A stretch of 64,000 bases of DNA from Dactylorhiza incarnata (taxonomy: Eukaryota; Streptophyta; Magnoliopsida; Asparagales; Orchidaceae), in contig JAWHQI010000064.1 of assembly GCA_033032865.1 (NCBI GenBank), positions 7,502,001 through 7,566,000 of the forward strand, written 5' to 3'. Both the position numbers and the translations under genes were made by a program. Positions 21,178 to 32,686 of this stretch are shown here, one piece after another. The notes beneath the pieces are model-generated. The model was not told the DNA's origin. It saw only the letters and a list, made by a program, of their open reading frames with translations, and did no database searches. Position 1 is the stretch's first letter, and each line of letters opens with the position of its first letter.

Positions 21178-22007
21178 ATCTCCGCCTATATTGTATATAA
21201 ATGATATCTCATGATGGATTACTTAAATCAAAAGTTAATAACGACAAAGTATGAGTTTTTCAGAAACACAAACATGAGTTTTAGAATACAAATAAATATA
21301 AACTCTAACAAATGGCTCCAAACAAAACAGTAAGCAAAACTGAAAACTCAAAACAGATAACTGATCACTGGTCTAAGCAAACAACAGATCATCGTCATCC
21401 AGGTCAAAATCAACTCTCTCTCTCCTCCATTTTCCATTTGATCTACAAACAATTACAATAAGAATGTCATGAGACAAATCTCTATGAATTCAAACATTTG
21501 CTATCAAAAGTAAAATGATTAGTTCTAGCAGTAAAAGAATGTAACACTCTAACCAGGAGGAAAGAGTCACATATCAGCATCTCTAGCTAATTTACATAAA
21601 ATTAGATAATTGATTTCATAGAATCAAACAATGTTCCTTCGATTATTAAGATTATTACTAAACGTTTCACAATTGTGTTATACCATCAAGTTTGGAATGA
21701 TACAACAAACAATGACCAATATATCATCAAGTTTGGAATGATATAAGTAATGATCATAATATCAGGACACATATCAACAACTTCAGTATTTTTTTGAATA
21801 ATACCCAAATCAGCCTTTGAATAAAATAATTGTGTGAGTCATCAAGTTTGGAATGACTAACAACTATTCATCTCTGGCCTTCATTAGATAACATCTGAAA
21901 TACTTCAGTGTGCTCACTCTAGATGCTTGAATATAAGCATACTTTGGATCTTAAAATTTAAAATATAAGCAGGGTATTAAGTCCTTACTAAATGGACTTT
22001 AATCTCA
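21178..22007 (-). other. 3' untranslated part of the minus-strand Copia
   Basis: AT-rich, no coding capacity. Three copies of ATCAAGTTTGGAATGA (about 21690, 21727, 21842) echo TCAAGTTTGGAA inside the LTRs (about 21038 and 37537). Confidence 0.6.
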
Positions 22008-25000
22008 TCTCCTCCGATATTTTAGATGTTAGAACCGTACATAAGCCCTTGGTAAGGACATATGCTACATTATCTTTTGATCTCACGTCCAATAGGGAGA
22101 TTATCCCCGACTAGTGAGATAGGTCAACCAGGCCTGTTTCATCCTAAGTTGCCTTCGCTTTCCATTGAACAACGTATTTGTTGCAATGGTATTTGTGGCT
22201 TGATTGTCACAATATAACGAAATAGAGTTCATTTTCAGACTCGTCATTGGAATGTCCATTGTCAGATCTCTTATCCACACTGCTTCTTCCCCTGCTGAAG
22301 AGAGAGCATAGAGTTCTGATTCCATAGAGGATAGTGCAATGCACGTCTGCCTCTTTGACTTCCAAGCTACTGCAGCTCCTCCTAGGGTAAACACAATCGC
22401 TGGTGGATCTACTATCATCAATTTTTGAGCACCAGGAGGCGTCAGAATACCCCTTAAGCACAGGAGGATGTCCACTGTAACATAAAGCATACTTCTCAGT
22501 GTACTTTAAGTATCATATTATCCTTTCTAAGGCATCCCAGTGGTCCTTCTCAGGGTTACTCATGAATCTATTCAACATGTCGACCGCAAAGGTTATGTCA
22601 GGTCTAGTGCTGGTAGGAGCATACATGAGACTTCCTATGAGTTTGGAGTAATCCAACTGTCTAATAGATGAACTTCAATTCGGTTTCAGTCTATTATTAT
22701 AATTGCATGGAGTCTCAATCTTTTTGTTATTAATGTAACCCCACTTTTCTAGTAGATTTCTAATGTAGTGACTCTGACTCAGGGTAATACCATGTTTAGT
22801 GAAGTTCACTTCCATTCCTATGATGGTTTTCACCACACCTAAGGCAATCATGTTAAATTGTGTCGTTAAGGCAACTTTCACGTCTTCCACCTCAAACTGA
22901 TGAGAGCCCAGAATTAGCATGTCATCAACGTACAAGCATATAATTGCAACTTTATTTGAACTTGTTCTTACGTACAGCATTTATCGGATAAGCTGGATTT
23001 GAAACTCATGGCTTTAACACAAGTGTCAAATTTTTTGTGCCATAATTTGGGTGTTTGTTTCAATCCGTAGAGTGACTTAATCAACTCACGGACCATATTT
23101 TCTAGACCTTCGATGAAAACCCTTCAGGTTGGTGCATGTAGATATCCTCAGTCAGATCTCCATTAAGAAATGCATTCTTGACATCCATCTGATGAACTGT
23201 AAAGTGTTCAATAGATGCAATCACGAAAAGTATCCTAATTATCGCATAGTGACAAACAGGTGAGTATATATCAAAGTAGTATATACCACTCACTTGAGTG
23301 AAGCCTTTTGCAACTAGACATGCCTTATATTTAGCAGTACTCCCATCAGAATTAAGCTTCTTCTTCAGAACCCGTTTGTTTCCAATGGTCTTAGCCCATT
23401 TGGGCAAGTCAACCAATGTCCACGTATTGTTCTGCATGAGAGAGTTTATCTCTTCATCGATGGCTTCTTTTCATAATAGAGAATCCCTAGATCGCATCGC
23501 TCTCTTATAGGTGGATGGATCAGCTTCAACTTGGTAAGTCACAAAATCTATACCGAAACTTTTAGGCACTTTTTCTCTATTAGATAACCTTGTGGGCTCT
23601 AAGACCCTAGTGTTTATCAGCTCAGTGTTAGAGATTCGTGGTTCAGTTTGAACTAAATTTTCAGGACTGGGGGCTGGCAGACTTGGAAGAGTCAGGTTCT
23701 TGTCCTTAAGGAACTTATCCTCAAAGAAAACAGCCTCTCTAGATTCTATGACAGTATTAGTTGAGAGATCTAGAAATCTGTCTGCAACACTATCCTCTAC
23801 ACATCCAAGATAGACACATATATTTGTCCTAGGTCCAATATTAGCTCTTCTAGAGTTAGGTATCCTAAAATAAGCAATACAGCCTCAGGTCTTAAGATTA
23901 TCGAATCTAGGAGGCTCTTAAACCAAAGCTCATAGGGTGTCTTAGTCAACTTTGCATGGGGTACTTTATTAAGAATGTGATTTAACGTGAGGACAACTTC
24001 ACCCCAATAGGCTGCAGGCATGCCAGCAGTTAACAATATAGAATTCAACATCTCTGTTAAAGTTCTATTTTTCCTTTCAGCGATACCGTTGGATTGGGGG
24101 AATAAGGGGCAGTTGTTTCAGGAATTATGTCATTGCTGGCAAGGAAATCATTGAACTCCTCCGAGACGTATTTTCCTCTTCTATCACTCCTTAGCCTTTT
24201 AATTTTCATGTCAAGTTGATTCTCACCCCTATTTTTGAATATACAAAATTTTTCAAAAGCTTCATCTTTGGTTTTAAGGAGGTAAATATGACTGGATCTA
24301 GAGTAGTCATCGATAAAGGTTATCAGATACTTCTGACCTCTTCGTGTGACAAAACTTTTGTAGTCACATATATCAGAATGTATTAACTCTAGCAATCACG
24401 TGCTCCTAGAAATCTGACTAAAAGGTGTTCTAGTTATCTTAGTTTGAGCACAAATGTCACATTTGTCAAATTTGGTTGTTGTGTCTAAGGGGATGTCGTG
24501 AGTTTTAGCTAGCAGTAGTTTTCTATAATTGACGCGTCCTAGTCTTGCATGTAAATTCTTAGGATCTATCAAATTTGAGCTAACCTGATTGACTACTTCA
24601 TTTGTTAGACTCAACCTATACATTCCGTTCATGATATACGCACAACCAAAATAATGTGAGTGAACCATCAACGTTACTCGACCACCACTAATATTAAATG
24701 ACATACCAACATCGCATAACAGGCTAATCAAAAATAAATTAACAGCTAATGAGGGTATAAATTTAACATTTGTAAGAGTAAGAGTTTTACCTGAGGAGAG
24801 CGTCAAGGTAGCATTACCGACCTTCAGCACGTCAGCTACTCCTCCATCTGCAACAGTGACAATCTCCCTGACTGCAGTGACATCCTCCAAAAGCGCAGAG
24901 TTGTTGCAGACGTGACATGTAGCACCTGAGTCTAGCCACCACTCGATAGTGGCCTTTCCTGTACCAACCATGACAACATAGTTGGCAGGCGCAGTCTGAT

Positions 25001-25082
25001 GAACCATATTGGCCATGTTATCAGTCTTTGGTGTGCTAGAGTCACCTTTTTGGGGCTGCTTACACTCGGAAGTGCAGTGACC
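22008..25082 (-). pseudogene. pol of the minus-strand Copia: PR-IN-RT-RH (broken)
   Basis: Read from right to left: protease with WWLDSGATCHVC (near 24920); the pre-integrase zinc region with CDICAQTKITRTPFS (about 24450); integrase core with HSDICDYKSFVTRRGQKYLI (about 24380) and the IKRLRSDRRGKYVSEEF stretch (about 24180); reverse transcriptase with [11 protein letters not shown] (about 23300) and YVDD at 22921-22932; RNase H with [20 protein letters not shown] (about 22350) and YCDNQAT (about 22200). The coding part ends near 22008, where the sequence corresponds to the SEEM/SGEM end seen in the related plus-strand element. Multiple stops and frameshifts (for example near 24395, 24060, 23100 and 22670) inactivate it. 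The polyprotein would process itself, copy the RNA and integrate the cDNA. Confidence 0.9.
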
Positions 25083-25859
25083 CTACTTGTTACAGTTGTA
25101 GTACTTGCCTTTGAATTTCTTAGCCTTTTTGCTGGTGAACACAACTGTGGGTGCACTGGGCGGCGGTCTAGTCTTTCCAGGCTTAAACTTACGCTTAGGA
25201 TGTGAAACCATGTTGGCAGCAGAGGACTGCTTGCTGACTATCTCCATAACGTGTCTAGTTCGGTTTTCATCCTCAATGCAGATGAAGCGCTTGAGGTCTT
25301 TTAGACTGACCTGCATTTTCTTCCAATACATTTCAGTCTTAGACTGACCTACATTTTCTACCAGATAGGTTTGGCAGCTGAAAATAATCGCTCCGGCAAC
25401 AAACCTATCTAGTAGAGGGATGTTCTCACCGCTCTGCTTGTCAACGAGATTATCAAAATTAGCAACCTGTGGTAGAATCTTCATGTCTTCAGTGAAGGTG
25501 AAAACCATGAACTTGTCCACCAGGTGCATCTTGGACATGTTTTCTTCCTCCCTGAATTGCTCCTCCAGAGCGTCCCAGATCTCCTTTGTAGTTTTCATCT
25601 TATAGTACGTCTCTGCTAGTCGATTTGAGAGACAGTTTAGGAGATAGTCGCGACAGAAATCTTCGACGCTGACCCATTGATCCGCATCATCTCCTCCAGC
25701 ATAAGATGAAAAATCAGACTGCACAGTGTAGAAGATGTTCAAGTACTTCATGTCAAACCGCGTGTTCCGCTTCCAGGCACTGAACTCTGAGGTTGAGAAT
25801 TTTTCCAGCTTGATCATCGGAACGGGAGTATTTAACTTCAACATCGTGTCTCTTTCCAA
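25083..25859 (-). pseudogene. gag of the minus-strand Copia
   Basis: A nearly intact frame of 258 codons. The likely start is the ATG near 25844 (MLKLNTPVPMIKLEKF), since the longer frame lacks a better start. It contains the Copia gag (UBN2-like) features: DFCRDYLLNCLSNRLAETYY, KEIWDALEEQFREEENMSK and ILPQVANFDNLV. It ends in a zinc knuckle (YYNCNK, stop, GHCTSEC) in which the first cysteine has become tyrosine and a stop falls inside. It would form the particle. The Tat insertion lies only about 70 bases upstream of this frame and separates it from its promoter LTR. Confidence 0.87.
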
Positions 25860-25930
25860 GCAGTAGAGTTATACTAGGAAAACTAAATCACGGGTAGAAA
25901 ACTAGAAAAAGATCACGTGAAAAGCGTAGT

Positions 25931-26694
25931 GTTGAAGCCAGGAAAATCCTAGGCTCCAAAAATCGGACCAATGTAGCCGGAGACTACTTACCAAGCGGTT
26001 CGAAGAGACGGCTTGACTGGAAACTACGAAGAAGCTAGAAGAGAAACAACCAGGACCCCAGGTGCCACGGCAGGGAGGTCCCACCACGTACCCAGAAGCT
26101 CAGAAGAGACTTCTCCTCCACAACAAAAAAATGGTCAAGCAGGGTACGAGGAAGGCACCGACTTGGCTAGTACTGGGAGTAGCGGCCAAGTGTGACGGAT
26201 TCCAGAATGCAAGAGCAAGGTTTCAAAAGCTCAAGTCCAGGTGCCAATCCAAGTACCCCTGGGGTCCTATTTATAGGAAAACCAAGGGGTAGGGGGTTTT
26301 TATAGCCCAACTCCTGCCCGGACACTAGCGACATTGAGGCGATCTCCCCGAGCAAATGGGCGAGTATCACCTATGGTCGCCCACCTTTTGGTGAGTATCC
26401 GAGATACTCGCACGAGTGCATCCCTACTCGCCTAGGCCTTCTTTTACTCCTGCGCTCGACGAACTCTCTGAAGGTTGCATTCGACGAACTCTGAAAGGCT
26501 GCGTTCGACGAACTCTCTAAAGGCTACGTTCGACGAACTCTCTGAAGGCTACGTTCGACGAACTCATCTACTGCTCCTGCTGGCCGACTTTGTCTTGGTG
26601 TCTCGAACTGTTGACTTATATGTTGACCTTTTGACTTTGACTTCTGCTTACGTGGCTTTGGAAGGGCCCACTCTCGGAGAATGAGGGTTGTACA
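25931..26694 (-). repeat. 3' LTR of the Tat element
   Basis: In plus orientation it reads TGTTGAAGCCAGG to GGGTTGTACA and matches 36135-36899 with scattered substitutions. On the minus strand the PPT-like AAAGAGCGGGGATT precedes it. It carries about five GTTCGACGAACTCT words (26456-26570). Confidence 0.9.
26456..26570 (-). repeat. TTCGACGAACTC word cluster in Tat 3' LTR
   Basis: Five copies of a roughly 25-bp unit containing GTTCGACGAACTCTCTGAAG lie head to tail with small changes. The same cluster is in the 5' LTR at 36660-36771. Confidence 0.85.
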
Positions 26695-26817
26695 CAATCC
26701 CCGCTCTTTGTGAGTAACGTAGTTGCTCGAAAAGAATCATCCAACCGTCATTCGACGATCAGGCCTTCTGGCGAGTATTGATTGATAGTCGGCATCTCGC
26801 TACTTTAACGCTCTGGC

Positions 26818-26830
26818 TCTATATATAGAG
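26818..26830 (+). promoter_or_regulatory. TATA box of accessory gene 1
   Basis: TCTATATATAGAG lies 45 bases before the ATG at 26875, on the strand opposite to pol. This points to an own promoter for the accessory gene, separate from the LTR. Confidence 0.65.
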
Positions 26831-26874
26831 GGGGAGCGGTCTCTGAGGGCACGACTTTTCTGATATCGCTCAAG

Positions 26875-28499
26875 ATGTCGCGCAGTATTGCAGAGGAAGC
26901 TGTCGCTGACATGGACGAGATTGAAAGTCTGCTGCCACCATTGCGGAAGCCTGCTCGCGATGCCGAGCTTGAGGACTTCCTCGCCTCCCGGAAGAGGAAG
27001 AGGCTCGAAAAGAAGAAGAGGAAGAGGAATAAGAAGCGGAAGAATGCTGCCACCTCTGAGAATGTCGCCGATTCTCTGGTCGGCAGTACCCAGCAGGTAC
27101 TTGATGACTTGGGTCTCGGCCACTCAGGTGAATTGCCTGTCCCTAACCTTCCTGCGTCGAACGTCGCCCTGGAGGCGAATATTTCTGGAATCTCGACCCA
27201 AGTTCAGGCTGAACTCCCTTCTTTACTAAGTGAGAGCTACCTACTTGCCGCTTTTCTGGTTTGAGTCGCCTTATTTGTTGGCTAGGTTCTGATGATTTCT
27301 ACACTATCTCGCAGATCCGCTACTTACCGCTGCTCAGGAGGAGCCATTGGTTGCCATTCCTCTGCGATCATCGCCTATGGTCTTGCCCAAGACTGGGGGA
27401 GGAGCTCACAGAGGTGGATCCGTGCGGGTCCTTTACAGCTCTTCGGTGGACAAGAGGCCTATGAGCGAGCAGAGGGCTCCTCCAGTGAGTAACACTCCTC
27501 CGCCGCCACCGCCTTTGCAGTAACCAGAGGTGGCGAGTAGCGCGCAGCTACCCGTGGACGAACTTCCTCCACCTCCTCCTTTTCCACCGCCTATCGACAT
27601 GCAGGATGGTCGTCGCCTTTTGTCTTCCTCGGCTCCCACCACCCATCCGGCTGAGTCCTCGCGCCGAGGCGAGGTGGTGGGGTCTTCTGGCTTCTTCGCT
27701 CCCAGGGGGAGGGCGACCAGCGGATGGTCGCGGTCGGGGTGATGTGCATTCTAGTAGGGATCACATCGGCGGATCGCACCCTAGCCGACGAGATGGCGGC
27801 CATCGCAGTCTATCCCCGCATCGGGGAAGGGGCTCTCCTCGCCGCTAATCTCGGAGTCCTCTCCGCGATTTGCGGAATGATGCTCATCGGCCTGGTAAAT
27901 GGAGTCGTTGTTTTTTTGAGTAATTTGAAAAAAGGTCTTGTCGCTACTCGTTACTAAGGCTTCATTTTTTGTCTTCTTCTGCAGCTCGCGCTCACACCCC
28001 TATCGGGGCTCTGATTAACGGGGTTCGGATTCCCTCCCGCGAGTACCAGGAGAGGGTTACTCGCGCCATCCTGAACTTGGAGGCTAAGTTGGAACATCTG
28101 GCGATCAGCGAGTCACATCGCCGCCTGACTGCGGTGGAGGCGCGAGTTGAGCGCTTGGCGGACGTTGACTCTCAGCGTCGCCTAACCGAGCTGGAGGTGC
28201 GAGTATCCCGGCTAGAAGAGTTCGATGCTCGGCTGGTGGGAGCAGAATCTCGCCTTCAATCTGTCGGCGATCTGGAGCACCGGGTTGGTAGGATGGAGCA
28301 TCGCCAGCAGTTGCATCATGACGAGCTGGTGGGAATGCGCACGAGCATGGGTTCCGTTGGTCACTTGGCGAGGATGGACGAGTAGCTGCGACAAGGCGAG
28401 GACGCGATGTCGGTGGACGTCGAGCATTTCAAGCGAGCTCGCAGCATGGGCTGGGTTGGGCGACAACCACAACTTCCCGATGCTCAGGCGAACCCCTAG
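26875..28499 (+). pseudogene. Tat accessory gene 1: basic, proline-rich, coiled-coil protein with introns
   Basis: Exon 1 (26875-27229) encodes an acidic start and a strong nuclear-localisation-like patch (KRKRLEKKKRKRNKKRK, residues 40-56). A GT-AG intron 27230-27314 fits: joining 27229 to 27315 opens a frame of about 135 codons (NPLLTAAQEEPLVAIP, then two proline runs) broken by one TAA near 27521, where CAA would be expected. After a frame change near 27725 comes an Arg/Ser-rich part (RRDGGHRSLSPHRGRGSPRR). A second intron 27895-27984, with TACTAAG as possible branch point, leads to a coiled coil (RVTRAILNLEAKLEHLAISE and following heptads) ending at the TAG at 28383 or slightly later. It runs antisense to pol. 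The function is unknown; a nuclear role is inferred from the basic patch and from the Grande accessory protein. Confidence 0.7.
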
Positions 28500-28855
28500 G
28501 ATCCTGTCTTTTTTCTCTTTGTAGTAGTTAGTCGCCTTTTGGCGAATGATATGTAATTCTGAACAATTTGATTTCTTCAAGTAATTTGTTAATTAGCGAG
28601 TATGAAAATCGCCCTTGCTTTCTTTCCTGTTTGCTGTGATGTCTGGATTTACTTTTTTTATTTTTGTTTCTTTCTTGCGAGTATTTGTTGAATGTTGCGT
28701 CGATTTGGCGAGCATCCTAGTGATCTGATGCAGGTACTCGCTCGCTTGGTGTTGGTGATTTGATGTGCGTCGTTGGTTTTGGCGACGTTTCCTCGATTCT
28801 CTCCACCCCTTACCCGTGCTCGCGACGGCGTACGCGACAAGCCAAGTGTTGTCGA

Positions 28856-28868
28856 GTATTATAAATAG
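28856..28868 (+). promoter_or_regulatory. TATA box of accessory gene 2
   Basis: TATTATAAATAGG lies about 125 bases upstream of the ATG at 28990 and after the end of accessory gene 1, so gene 2 also seems to have its own promoter. Confidence 0.65.
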
Positions 28869-28989
28869 GGGGTGGATGGTTATGTATTTATTACGCTTTT
28901 GGCGATTTCCTTTCTTTCCAGCGAGTATCTGCCGATTATTCCACTCCTCGCCACTTTGATACTCACTTTTCCATTTCCTTTCTTTCTGA

Positions 28990-30873
28990 ATGGCTGATGA
29001 GGCAGCTATTCGTCGTGCGAGTCATGCGAAGAACTTCGAGGCGACTTCCTTCAAGAAGCCGATTACTCGGCCGAGCGATCTGAAGGAGTTCTCTGCTAAA
29101 TACCTGTCACAGAGGTACGTCGCCAGGCTTCCTCGCGAGGATGAGTGCCTAAACTCATTCTCGGCGACCGAGATGATATTCCCCATCCGCCACTTCGAAG
29201 TCGGCCTACGAATACCATTGTGGTCGGAGGCCTGCAGATACTCTGCTATCACGGGATAGTCCCGACCCAGATTAACCCGAACGGAGTGGCGATGATCATT
29301 GGCTTTCTCTGCTTCTTGCGAGAACAGAAGATCGCCTTTGATCTTTCCGTCTTCCGGCGAGTATTCCACTTCGACGCCACTGGTGAAGGCGTCGTCTTCT
29401 TGTGCATCCATGTCTGCACGTTGGTCGGCACGGCGAACAAGAACCATCGCTGGACCGAGCGATTAGTTGTCATTAAGGGTGACTTTGGAGTCGTCCCGAC
29501 CTCATCCTTCCAACCGGCGGAGAGCGCCTTCGCTGTCCCTTATTTGGAGGAGAGCCGGGAGAAGCTACTCGACAGCTTCCGGGGTCGCCGCCTGGATGTC
29601 ATCCTCTGGAGGAGGCGAGTAGATGAGCTCGCCGAAGTGTTCCCGGGTAAAGGTAGTCTTCTGAACGAGTATTTGTCCTACTCACCCCTTTGTCTTCAAT
29701 TGATAAATAATGTATTTGTTTTATGTCTTAATACAGCTACTCGCTCCTTATCGAGCGAGTTTCTTCCTTTGGCGCCGAAGGCGGGGGCTCCTACTCTGAT
29801 CAACTCGTCGCCAGGTGGAGATGAGCAGGAGGTCGCCGGTGATGGCGCCGGGCCTTCAAAGAAGCGGAAGGCTAAGGCGAAGTCCGTCGAGCCTGCGAGA
29901 AAGAAGGAGGTCGTCAAGAGGGACTTGAAGGCGAAGTCAAATCCTTCGGAGGCTGCTGAGCCCAGCGGCCATCCGAACTTCGGCGAAGGTGTGGGCAGCG
30001 AGGACGCCTATGGTCGCCCTTTGGTGTCCTGGGCTGAGCGGGCCCACGAAGTAACTTTGAGCACCAACCTCCCCGCCTGGTCGGAGGATTGGGAGGATTC
30101 TGGCGAGGCGTTCGACGTCATGTTCGCCCTTTATGGTCGCGCTGATGCCGAATCCCTGCAAGATGTTTTGGCAGAGTATCTGGCGCACCAGAGCTCGCGA
30201 GCTTACCTGCGGGCTGCCGAGCTCGGTCACGCGATGGCTAGGAAACTGCTTGAGTACGAGCAGGTGATCAAGGTGCAGAGCAAGAAGCTCATCACCATGG
30301 GGTTGGAGGCCGCCAAGTGGAAAGATCATGAGGTACTCGCTCGTCGCCTTTCTGGTTTTTTGGGATAGTCGCATTTCGCGCTGATCGATGTTTTGCTAAC
30401 CGCTGTCTTTATCTGTACAGGCCGCCGAGGTGGAAATGGCGAAGAAGGTATCCCAGCTGGAGAAGGAGCTAGGGGATACTCGGTAGACCTTGGAGGCCGC
30501 CCAACTTCGCATCGCCGAGCTGAAAATTCGGCCTGCCGAGCAACAGCCTTCGTCAGTGGGCCCCTCCAGGGTTGGCAAGCAGATTCGGATAAACGGCGAT
30601 GAAATGCCACATATTCGCCGTGAGATCGCACGAGCAACCGGGAAGGTGGTCTTGAGCAAGCTGAAGGCCGAAGGTCTCCTGAAGCCGGAGGCAATGGACC
30701 TGACTGTCATGGACATCATCCCGACACTACTCGCCGAAGAGTCCACTTCTCCCGGGCGAGTTCTTTCGTCGTCTTCTAGCGATGATGATGATTCTAAGGA
30801 AGAGGAGGATGATGCCGATGTCGATGGCGACGATAATGGTGAGGACGATGATGAAGGCGATGATAGAGCATAG
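28990..30873 (+). pseudogene. Tat accessory gene 2: Transposase_28-like domain, NLS, coiled coil, acidic tail
   Basis: Exon 1 runs 28990-29646 with one frameshift near 29230. It contains LQILCYHGIVPTQINPNGVA followed by MIIGFLCFLREQKIAFDLSV and WTERLVVIKGDFG, matching the putative gypsy-type transposon domain (Transposase_28). Intron 1 (29647-29736, 90 bp, GTAAAG to ACAG) and intron 2 (30333-30420, GTACTC to ACAG) both keep the frame. Exon 2 carries a basic patch (SKKRKAKAKSVEPARKKEVV) and helices. Exon 3 continues the coiled coil, has one TAG near 30484 where CAG is expected, and ends in an acidic run (SSSSDDDDSKEEEDD). The spliced product would be about 570 residues. Its layout points to a nuclear, chromatin- or nucleic-acid-associated protein; the function is unproven. 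Confidence 0.75.
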
Positions 30874-31230
30874 TTGCCTAGTTCCTTTTTGCAAATCTGT
30901 ATATCATTTTTTGTATATGAAATCATGAAAGTAATGAATACAATTTTTTGCTCGCCTTTTGCTCGCCTTTTGTAGTCGCTTCTTGCATTTCATCTTTTAT
31001 GGTTATGCCGAGTAGGCTCTTAGGTTCGAGGCGAGTTTGAGTGCTCGCTAGGTGACTAGGCATAGACGAGATAGGATACTGCGGACGACGATCATACCTT
31101 ACTCGCACGTTAGTTGCTCATTTGTTGGATACTCGTCTTTATATACTCGTGTGTGCATACTCGTATCTACATACTCGCACCTACATACTCACACCTGCAT
31201 ATGAATAAGTCTTTTTAGAGGCATGCAATC
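30874..31230. other. Spacer with ATACTCGC words
   Basis: No gene. Between 31126 and 31195 the word ATACTCG (or a one-base variant) occurs five times at 13-15 base spacing. The same word, or its complement CGAGTAT, is scattered over the whole accessory region and the LTRs. Confidence 0.6.
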
Positions 31231-31234
31231 CCGA

Positions 31235-32165
31235 GACTCCATCTTGTACCCCCATGTTTGATGTTGACGGAGAGATTGACACAGTAGGGAATGACTGTCG
31301 GGGAGGTTCCAAAGGAACACCTTCCAAGAGAACACACCATCCCAAGGTCTCCATCCTATTGCTCTCGTTGATGCTGTTGAAGAGATCGACACAGTAGGGA
31401 ATGACTGTCGGGGAGGTTCCAAAGGAACACCTTCCAAGGGAACACACCATCCCAAGGTCTCCATCCTACTGCTCTTGTTGATGCTGTTGAAGAGATCGAC
31501 ACAGTAGGGAATGACTGTCGGGGAGGTTCCAATGAAACACCTTCCTAGGGAACACACCATCCCAAGGTCTCCATCCTACTGATCTTGTTGATGCTGTTGA
31601 ATAGATCGACACAGTAGGGAATGACTATCGGTGAGGTTCCAAAGGAACACCTTCCAAGGGAACACACCATCCCAAGGTCTCCATCCTACTGCTCTTGTTG
31701 ATGCTGTTGAAGAGATCGACACTGTAGGGAATGACTGTCGGGGACGTTCCAAAGGAACACCTTCCTAGGGAACACACCATCCCAAGGTCTCCATCCTACT
31801 GCTCTTGTTGATGCTGTTGAAGAGATCAACATAGTAGGGAATGACTGTCAGGGAGGTTCCAAAGGAACACCTTCCAAGAGAACACACCATCCTAAGGTCT
31901 CCATCCTACTGCTCTTGTTGATGCTATTGAAGAGATCGATACAGTAGGGAATGACTGTCGGGGAGGTTCCAAAGGAACACCTTCCTAGGGAACAAACCAT
32001 CCTAAGGTCTCCATCCTACTGCTCTTGTTGATGTTGTTGAAGAGATCGACACAGTAGGGAATGACTGTCGGGGAGGTTCCAAAGGAACACCTTCCTAGGG
32101 AACACACCATCCCAAGGTCTCCATCCTACTGCTCTTGTTGATGCCGTTGAAGAGATCGACACTTT
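31235..32165 (-). repeat. 110-bp tandem array in the Tat element
   Basis: About 8.5 near-identical units with an exact 110-bp period (GATCGACACAGTAGGGAATG at about 31384, 31494, 31604 and onward). It lies between integrase and the accessory genes, the position where Tat/Ogre elements are known to build tandem repeats. The open frames crossing it have no domain. Confidence 0.93.
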
Positions 32166-32686
32166 CCTGCCATACTTGACAACCATAGAGGATTTAAACA
32201 TACCTACTCAAATGATCGAAAGAAGTAAATGGGAGCTAAGTGCTTTGCTGCGAGCCTTTGGCTCTCGAGGGTTTATGACACCTTTATTCAAGGGTCCCCT
32301 GCGAGGTTAAGTGGATCATCTCTTCGTCGGATTGGGAGGTCAGCGTCCAGACTTCTTCCAGATAATCTTACCAGCCGGATGAGAGGTGCAGTCAGAGGGT
32401 TCCTGCAGCCAACATGCAAGGGGGGAGCTGATCTCGACCGTCAGTGCAGAGGCTTGGTCTTATGAGAATGCACTACCGAGGCACCGTCCCATCACCCGTT
32501 CTGGGTTTTATAAGAATCAAGTCGGAGGCCAGTTTCCCAACCCATCATGGAGATCGACTTCACCTGCCTTTAGACAATTTCTTTTTAGGAGAAGAAAGGG
32601 AGCTCTCGCAGCCCATTTTCCGGGGGCGAGGAATTTATATTCATCGTGGGAAATTACAAAAGAGGGGGAGAATACATCTTTCCTGC
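32166..32686 (-). other. Spacer after pol of the Tat element
   Basis: No recognisable coding sequence, lying between the integrase stop and the tandem array. Confidence 0.5.

Noticed and set aside
26875..30873. Accessory genes as captured ordinary host genes
   Set aside because: Gene 2 carries the gypsy-type accessory domain and both sit at the position and in the orientation known for Tat/Grande accessory genes, so element-borne genes are the simpler reading. Gene 1 remains less certain.
31235..32165. CRISPR-like regular repeats
   Set aside because: The 110-bp units abut head to tail without unique spacers, in a plant retrotransposon. It is a tandem array.
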